Assembly: GCA_002366685.1 (NCBI GenBank)
Contig: DFBP01000197.1
Span: forward strand, 4,759-12,738
Direction of reading: 5' to 3'
Source: Rhodobacterales bacterium UBA3077
GTDB lineage: Bacteria; Pseudomonadota; Alphaproteobacteria; Rhodobacterales; Rhodobacteraceae
Length of the DNA stretch: 7,980 nt
Each line of letters opens with the position of its first letter. The stretch's first letter is position 1. Both the position numbers and the translations under genes were made by a program. This document shows positions 5,453 to 7,980 of this stretch, piece by piece. The notes under the pieces are model-generated. The model made no database searches, was not told the origin of the DNA, and saw nothing but the letters and a program-made list of their open reading frames with translations.

Positions 5453-6888
5453 TCTGGTCTTTGGTGAAAGCCGCAATATTTATAGCACTCGCGACCGCGC
5501 TGGCACTTGGTGCCAGTTTTTTGCAGGATACGCCGGGCGAAGTGCGCATCGCTTTTGGCGGGCAGGAAATCAGCCTGACACCACTCGTTTTTGTTATTGG
5601 GGCCTTGCTGGCCTTTGCCGTATTCTGGATATTGTTAAAACTGGCAGGTTTGGCCGTGGCAATCCTGCGGTTTTTGCGCGGAGATAAAACCGCCATTAGC
5701 CGGTTTTGGGATAAGCGCCGCGAGCAGCGCGGGTATCGTGCCTTGGCCGACGGCATGGTGGCCTTGGCCTCGGGGGAGGGCGCGGTTGCCGTCGCAAAGG
5801 CGCAAAAAGCCGAGAAACTTCTAGCAAAACCGGAGCTAACGCGCCTCATATCAGCGCAAGCGGCTGAAATGGCGGGTAATCGTTCACATGCAATCGAAAT
5901 ATATAAAGAACTTCTTGGCAATGACCGCACCCGCTTTGTGGGCGTGCGTGGCTTGATGAAGGCCAAACTGGCCGAAGGCGATACCGAGCGTGCGCTAAAG
6001 CTGGCGGAAAAAGCCTTTGCTTTGAAGCCTCGCCACAACGAAACGCTGGACACGCTTTTTGCTTTGCAGTCGCAGTCAGAAGACTGGGCCGGAGCGCGCA
6101 AAACCTTGCTTGCTAAAAGCCGTGCCAAGCTTTTGCCCAAAGATGTGGCGGCCCGCCGCGACGCTATCCTCAGCGTTGCCGATGCCATGGCGGCACATGC
6201 GGATGGGGACACTTCCAAAGCCCGGGACTCTGCGCTATTTGCCAACCGGAATGCCCCGGCCATGATCCCGGGTGCTGTTTTGGCGGCGCAAGTCTACATT
6301 GCTGAAAACACACCTAAAAACGCTGTTAGAGTGCTTAAAAAAGCTTGGGAAGCCAACCCGCATCCTGATTTGGCAGCGGCTTATGCCAGCATTGCCCCGG
6401 AGGAAACACCGGAGGAACGGCTGGCCCGCTTTCAACCGCTTCTGAAACTACAGCCCAACCATCCGGAAACGATGATGCTGGAGACAGAACTCCACTTGGC
6501 TGCGGAAGACTTTCCCGCAGCACGGCGCAGCTTGGGTAGCTTGCCCGAGGACGCGCCGACAGGGCGTTCACTGGCTCTGATGGCCGCTATTGCACGCGGT
6601 GAAGGTGCGCCGGAAGAGGTTGTCCGAAGTTGGCTGGCCCGAGCTGTGAGCGCGCCGCGCGGGGAGTCCTGGGTGTGTTCGGCGTGCCATTCCGTGCACG
6701 CCCGCTGGTCACCTACCTGCTCGAACTGCGAAGGCTTCGACACGTTAAGCTGGGAAATCCCAGTTCAGAGTGAAGCATCCGGTTTGGCTGAGGCAATGCT
6801 TCCTTTGATCGAGCGGCCCGAGCCGGAACCGCTTGAGGATGCGGAGACGGCTGATGACGTGGCGACCTCGGAAGGTGAAAAATCCTAG
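5449..6888 (+). CDS. hemY: HemY-type TPR membrane protein with C-terminal tetracysteine motif
   Basis: This 479-residue protein belongs to the proteobacterial HemY family. It is not the protoporphyrinogen oxidase that carries the same name in Bacillus. Two N-terminal membrane segments (about 5-25 and 44-70) match the HemY_N region. They are followed by a basic stretch and a long helical array of TPR-like repeats (about 95-390; examples are HAIEIYKELLGNDRTRFVGV and ALKLAEKAFALKPRHNETLD). Near the end comes a zinc-ribbon-like motif, Cys410-x2-Cys413-x10-Cys424-x2-Cys427, followed by FDTLSW and an acidic tail. It starts at ATGATC within the mitofilin stop, so the pair is coupled. HemY is associated with late tetrapyrrole or haem homeostasis, but its molecular job is not settled. 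The cytosolic or periplasmic side of the TPR domain is not proven by sequence. Confidence 0.9.
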   Translation: MIWSLVKAAIFIALATALALGASFLQDTPGEVRIAFGGQEISLTPLVFVIGALLAFAVFWILLKLAGLAVAILRFLRGDKTAISRFWDKRREQRGYRALADGMVALASGEGAVAVAKAQKAEKLLAKPELTRLISAQAAEMAGNRSHAIEIYKELLGNDRTRFVGVRGLMKAKLAEGDTERALKLAEKAFALKPRHNETLDTLFALQSQSEDWAGARKTLLAKSRAKLLPKDVAARRDAILSVADAMAAHADGDTSKARDSALFANRNAPAMIPGAVLAAQVYIAENTPKNAVRVLKKAWEANPHPDLAAAYASIAPEETPEERLARFQPLLKLQPNHPETMMLETELHLAAEDFPAARRSLGSLPEDAPTGRSLALMAAIARGEGAPEEVVRSWLARAVSAPRGESWVCSACHSVHARWSPTCSNCEGFDTLSWEIPVQSEASGLAEAMLPLIERPEPEPLEDAETADDVATSEGEKS

Positions 6889-7310
6889 TCCCCCAGCTTG
6901 GTAGACAAGACAATCGAGGAAACGGTTTTTACAACGCCTTTGATCGTGCGGACAATATCAAGGTCCTGATCCAGTCCTTGCGTGGTTTCACTGCGTAATA
7001 CCGCGATCATATCGTAGATACCACTTACGGCGTAAAGCCCGTGAATACTGGGTAATTTCTTAAGCTCGGCCAATACCGCGTCACCGGCGCGGGGCTCAAC
7101 GGCTATCATAACATGGGCTGTAATATTGCGGCGCAACGCAGCTTCGCTAATGCGAACCGTATAGCCTGAAATAATGCCACGATCTTCAAGCTTGCGCATT
7201 CTTTCCGTGACAGTGGCGCGGGAAACCCCGAGCGCATGGGATAGCGAAGTGATCGGCTCCCGTGCGTTTTTCAGCAGCATTTCGAGCAATTTTTGGTCTA
7301 ATGAATCCAC
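6885..7310 (-). CDS. Lrp/AsnC family transcriptional regulator
   Basis: The 141-residue protein has the complete family plan. An N-terminal winged helix-turn-helix (about 4-60) contains DQKLLEMLLKNAREPITSLS and GVSRATVTERMRKLEDRGII. A C-terminal RAM ligand/oligomer domain (about 62-137) follows, with HVMIAVEPRAG and VSGIYDMIAVLRSE. The start is GTG at 7310-7308; an in-frame TAG lies just upstream (7335-7337) and no other start codon intervenes, and the protein starts DSLDQKLL as expected. The ribosome-binding site is weak, so expression may be low. It is divergent from a saccharopine dehydrogenase-family gene, the usual layout for a local amino-acid-responsive regulator, and likely also controls itself. 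Its stop overlaps the convergent hemY stop. Lysine or a related amino acid is a reasonable guess for the effector, inferred only from the neighbour. Confidence 0.95.
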   Translation of the reverse strand: MDSLDQKLLEMLLKNAREPITSLSHALGVSRATVTERMRKLEDRGIISGYTVRISEAALRRNITAHVMIAVEPRAGDAVLAELKKLPSIHGLYAVSGIYDMIAVLRSETTQGLDQDLDIVRTIKGVVKTVSSIVLSTKLGD

Positions 7311-7351
7311 GGAGCCACCATAATGTTGAGAATGCTATCATTTCGCGCTGA

Positions 7352-7366
7352 GATATTGTGCATATC
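7352..7366. promoter_or_regulatory. Imperfect inverted repeat, possible second operator
   Basis: GATAT-TGTGC-ATATC has two perfect 5-base arms and a 5-base centre, 15 bases in all. Its centre is 53 bases, about five helical turns, from the centre of the palindrome at 7405-7419, so both could face the same side of the DNA. It would lie around the start of regulator transcription. Confidence 0.3.
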
Positions 7367-7369
7367 GCC

Positions 7370-7397
7370 AATTTAGCAGGGCAATCTGACAGTGCAA
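7370..7397 (-). promoter_or_regulatory. Candidate promoter of the Lrp/AsnC gene
   Basis: On the minus strand TTGCAC (7397-7392) and TAAATT (7375-7370) are 16 bases apart. Matches to consensus are three and four of six, so this is tentative. Transcription would start near the inverted repeat at 7352-7366, which would suit self-repression. Confidence 0.27.
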
Positions 7398-7404
7398 GCG
7401 AATA

Positions 7405-7419
7405 TAGTTTTGAAAACTA
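7405..7419. promoter_or_regulatory. Perfect 15-base palindrome, candidate Lrp/AsnC operator
   Basis: TAGTTTTGAAAACTA has 7-base arms that pair perfectly around one central G. It ends one base before the AAGGAG of the dehydrogenase gene and overlaps a TATAGT -10-like box. Its ends fit the E. coli Lrp consensus (YAG at one end, CTR at the other, 15 bases overall; I count 10 of 15 positions matching). Binding by the adjacent regulator is inference. Confidence 0.55.
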
Positions 7420-7420
7420 A

Positions 7421-7426
7421 AAGGAG
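7421..7426 (+). promoter_or_regulatory. Ribosome-binding site of the saccharopine dehydrogenase-family gene
   Basis: AAGGAG lies six bases before the ATG at 7433, ideal spacing, and fixes the start. It abuts the palindrome at 7405-7419, so a protein or RNA structure there could also affect translation. Confidence 0.85.
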
Positions 7427-7432
7427 TGCGCG

Positions 7433-7980
7433 ATGAAAAACGTTCTGGTGATGGGTTCGGGAAAAATCGGCCAAATGATAGCTATGATGCTGGCCGAGAG
7501 CGGAGATTACCATGTGACGGTAGCGGACTGTGACCCTGTGGGTCTCGCCAAGCTGCCGATACACGCCAAGATCAAACCGTTGGAACTGAACGTAAATGAT
7601 GACGCGGCTCTCAATGCCGCGCTGACGGGCCAATACGCTGTTCTAAGCGCACTCCCCTTTGCGCTCACGACGCGCGTGGCTCGGGCCGCTGTAGCTGTGG
7701 GCGTGCATTATTTTGATCTTACTGAAGATGTCGCCTGCACGCGGGTTGTCAAAGACCTCGCGCAGGGCGCCGAGACCGCGCTGGTGCCGCAATGCGGGTT
7801 GGCACCGGGGTTTATCTCTATCTGTGCGCATGATCTGGCCGGTCGGTATGATCATTTGCAAGATGTAAAAATGCGGGTGGGTGCGCTGCCGAAATATCCG
7901 GCAAACGCCATGAAATATGCGCTGACTTGGTCAACCGAGGGTTTGATAAATGAATATCTGAACCCTTGTGAGGCTGTGGT
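7433..7980 (+). CDS. Saccharopine dehydrogenase-family protein, probable lysine catabolism (3' end outside window)
   Basis: The first 182 codons are present and open to the right edge. The N-terminus is a Rossmann domain with GSGKIG (8-13) and an acidic residue after the second strand (TVADCD), followed by HYFDLTEDVACTR, LVPQCGLAPGFISI and GALPKYPANAMKYALTWSTEGLINEY. The latter blocks are typical of the saccharopine dehydrogenase/lysine 6-dehydrogenase group found in roseobacters and rhizobia. Such enzymes oxidise lysine or saccharopine towards aminoadipate semialdehyde; which substrate is used here cannot be decided from this half. The ATG has an ideal ribosome-binding site. The divergent Lrp/AsnC gene and the palindrome suggest amino-acid-responsive control. 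In relatives an aldehyde dehydrogenase for the next step often lies nearby, which this window cannot show. It should be a soluble cytoplasmic enzyme. Confidence 0.88.
   Translation, partial: MKNVLVMGSGKIGQMIAMMLAESGDYHVTVADCDPVGLAKLPIHAKIKPLELNVNDDAALNAALTGQYAVLSALPFALTTRVARAAVAVGVHYFDLTEDVACTRVVKDLAQGAETALVPQCGLAPGFISICAHDLAGRYDHLQDVKMRVGALPKYPANAMKYALTWSTEGLINEYLNPCEAV

Larger units (their letters stand above)
7311..7432. promoter_or_regulatory. Divergent control region, Lrp regulator / saccharopine dehydrogenase
   Basis: These 122 bases are AT-richer than the genes around them and hold the control signals of both divergent genes. They include two 15-base inverted repeats (7352-7366 and 7405-7419), TATAGT at 7403-7408 as a possible -10 for the dehydrogenase, and a minus-strand promoter candidate for the regulator. 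I found no good -35 for the dehydrogenase, as would fit an activator-dependent promoter. Confidence 0.6.

Noticed and set aside
5037..6263. 408-codon open frame on the minus strand across the mitofilin-like gene and hemY
   Set aside because: It has a low-complexity Ser/Ala/Arg composition typical of an antisense shadow, and both sense-strand genes are convincing.
1..7980. Mobile elements, CRISPR arrays, tRNA or rRNA genes, riboswitches
   Set aside because: I saw no repeat arrays, transposase motifs, cloverleaf-like sequences or known riboswitch cores; genes are tightly packed with even composition.

Overview
The window looks like chromosomal core sequence from an alphaproteobacterium, most likely a Rhodobacterales/roseobacter-type organism. 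The main reasons are the order hemC-hemD-mitofilin-like gene-hemY, an alphaproteobacterial signature, and protein motifs that read like roseobacter versions (HemY with a tetracysteine tail, a short HemD, a gpsA-EVE gene pair). Base composition is moderately GC-rich and even throughout. I see no insertion sequence, prophage, CRISPR array, tRNA or rRNA.

Left block (1-2486, minus strand): three very tightly packed genes read leftwards. gpsA (glycerol-3-phosphate dehydrogenase) is followed after 1 base by a small EVE-domain protein. The EVE stop overlaps by one base the GTG start of an MFS-type exporter, whose last residues run off the left edge. Ribosome-binding sites lie inside the preceding genes, so translation is probably coupled.

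Centre (2542-6888, plus strand): hemC starts 55 bases from gpsA in the opposite direction and overlaps hemD by 8 bases. These two make uroporphyrinogen III, the common precursor of haem, sirohaem, cobalamin and (where present) bacteriochlorophyll. After a 102-base gap with a plausible sigma-70-like promoter come a mitofilin/Mic60-like membrane protein and HemY, a TPR membrane protein, overlapping by ATGA. This links tetrapyrrole synthesis to inner-membrane proteins.

Right block (6885-7980): an Lrp/AsnC regulator converges on hemY (the two TAG stops share a CTAG) and is divergent from a saccharopine dehydrogenase-family gene cut by the right edge. The 122-base gap between them carries a perfect 15-base palindrome against the dehydrogenase ribosome-binding site, and a second weaker 15-base inverted repeat. 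The simplest reading is a locally regulated amino-acid (probably lysine) catabolism module.

I found no clearly new multi-gene system. The best second-look items are the palindromic operator candidate, the His/Asp/Glu-rich tail of the mitofilin-like protein, the HemY tetracysteine tail, and a possible leaderless start for hemC.
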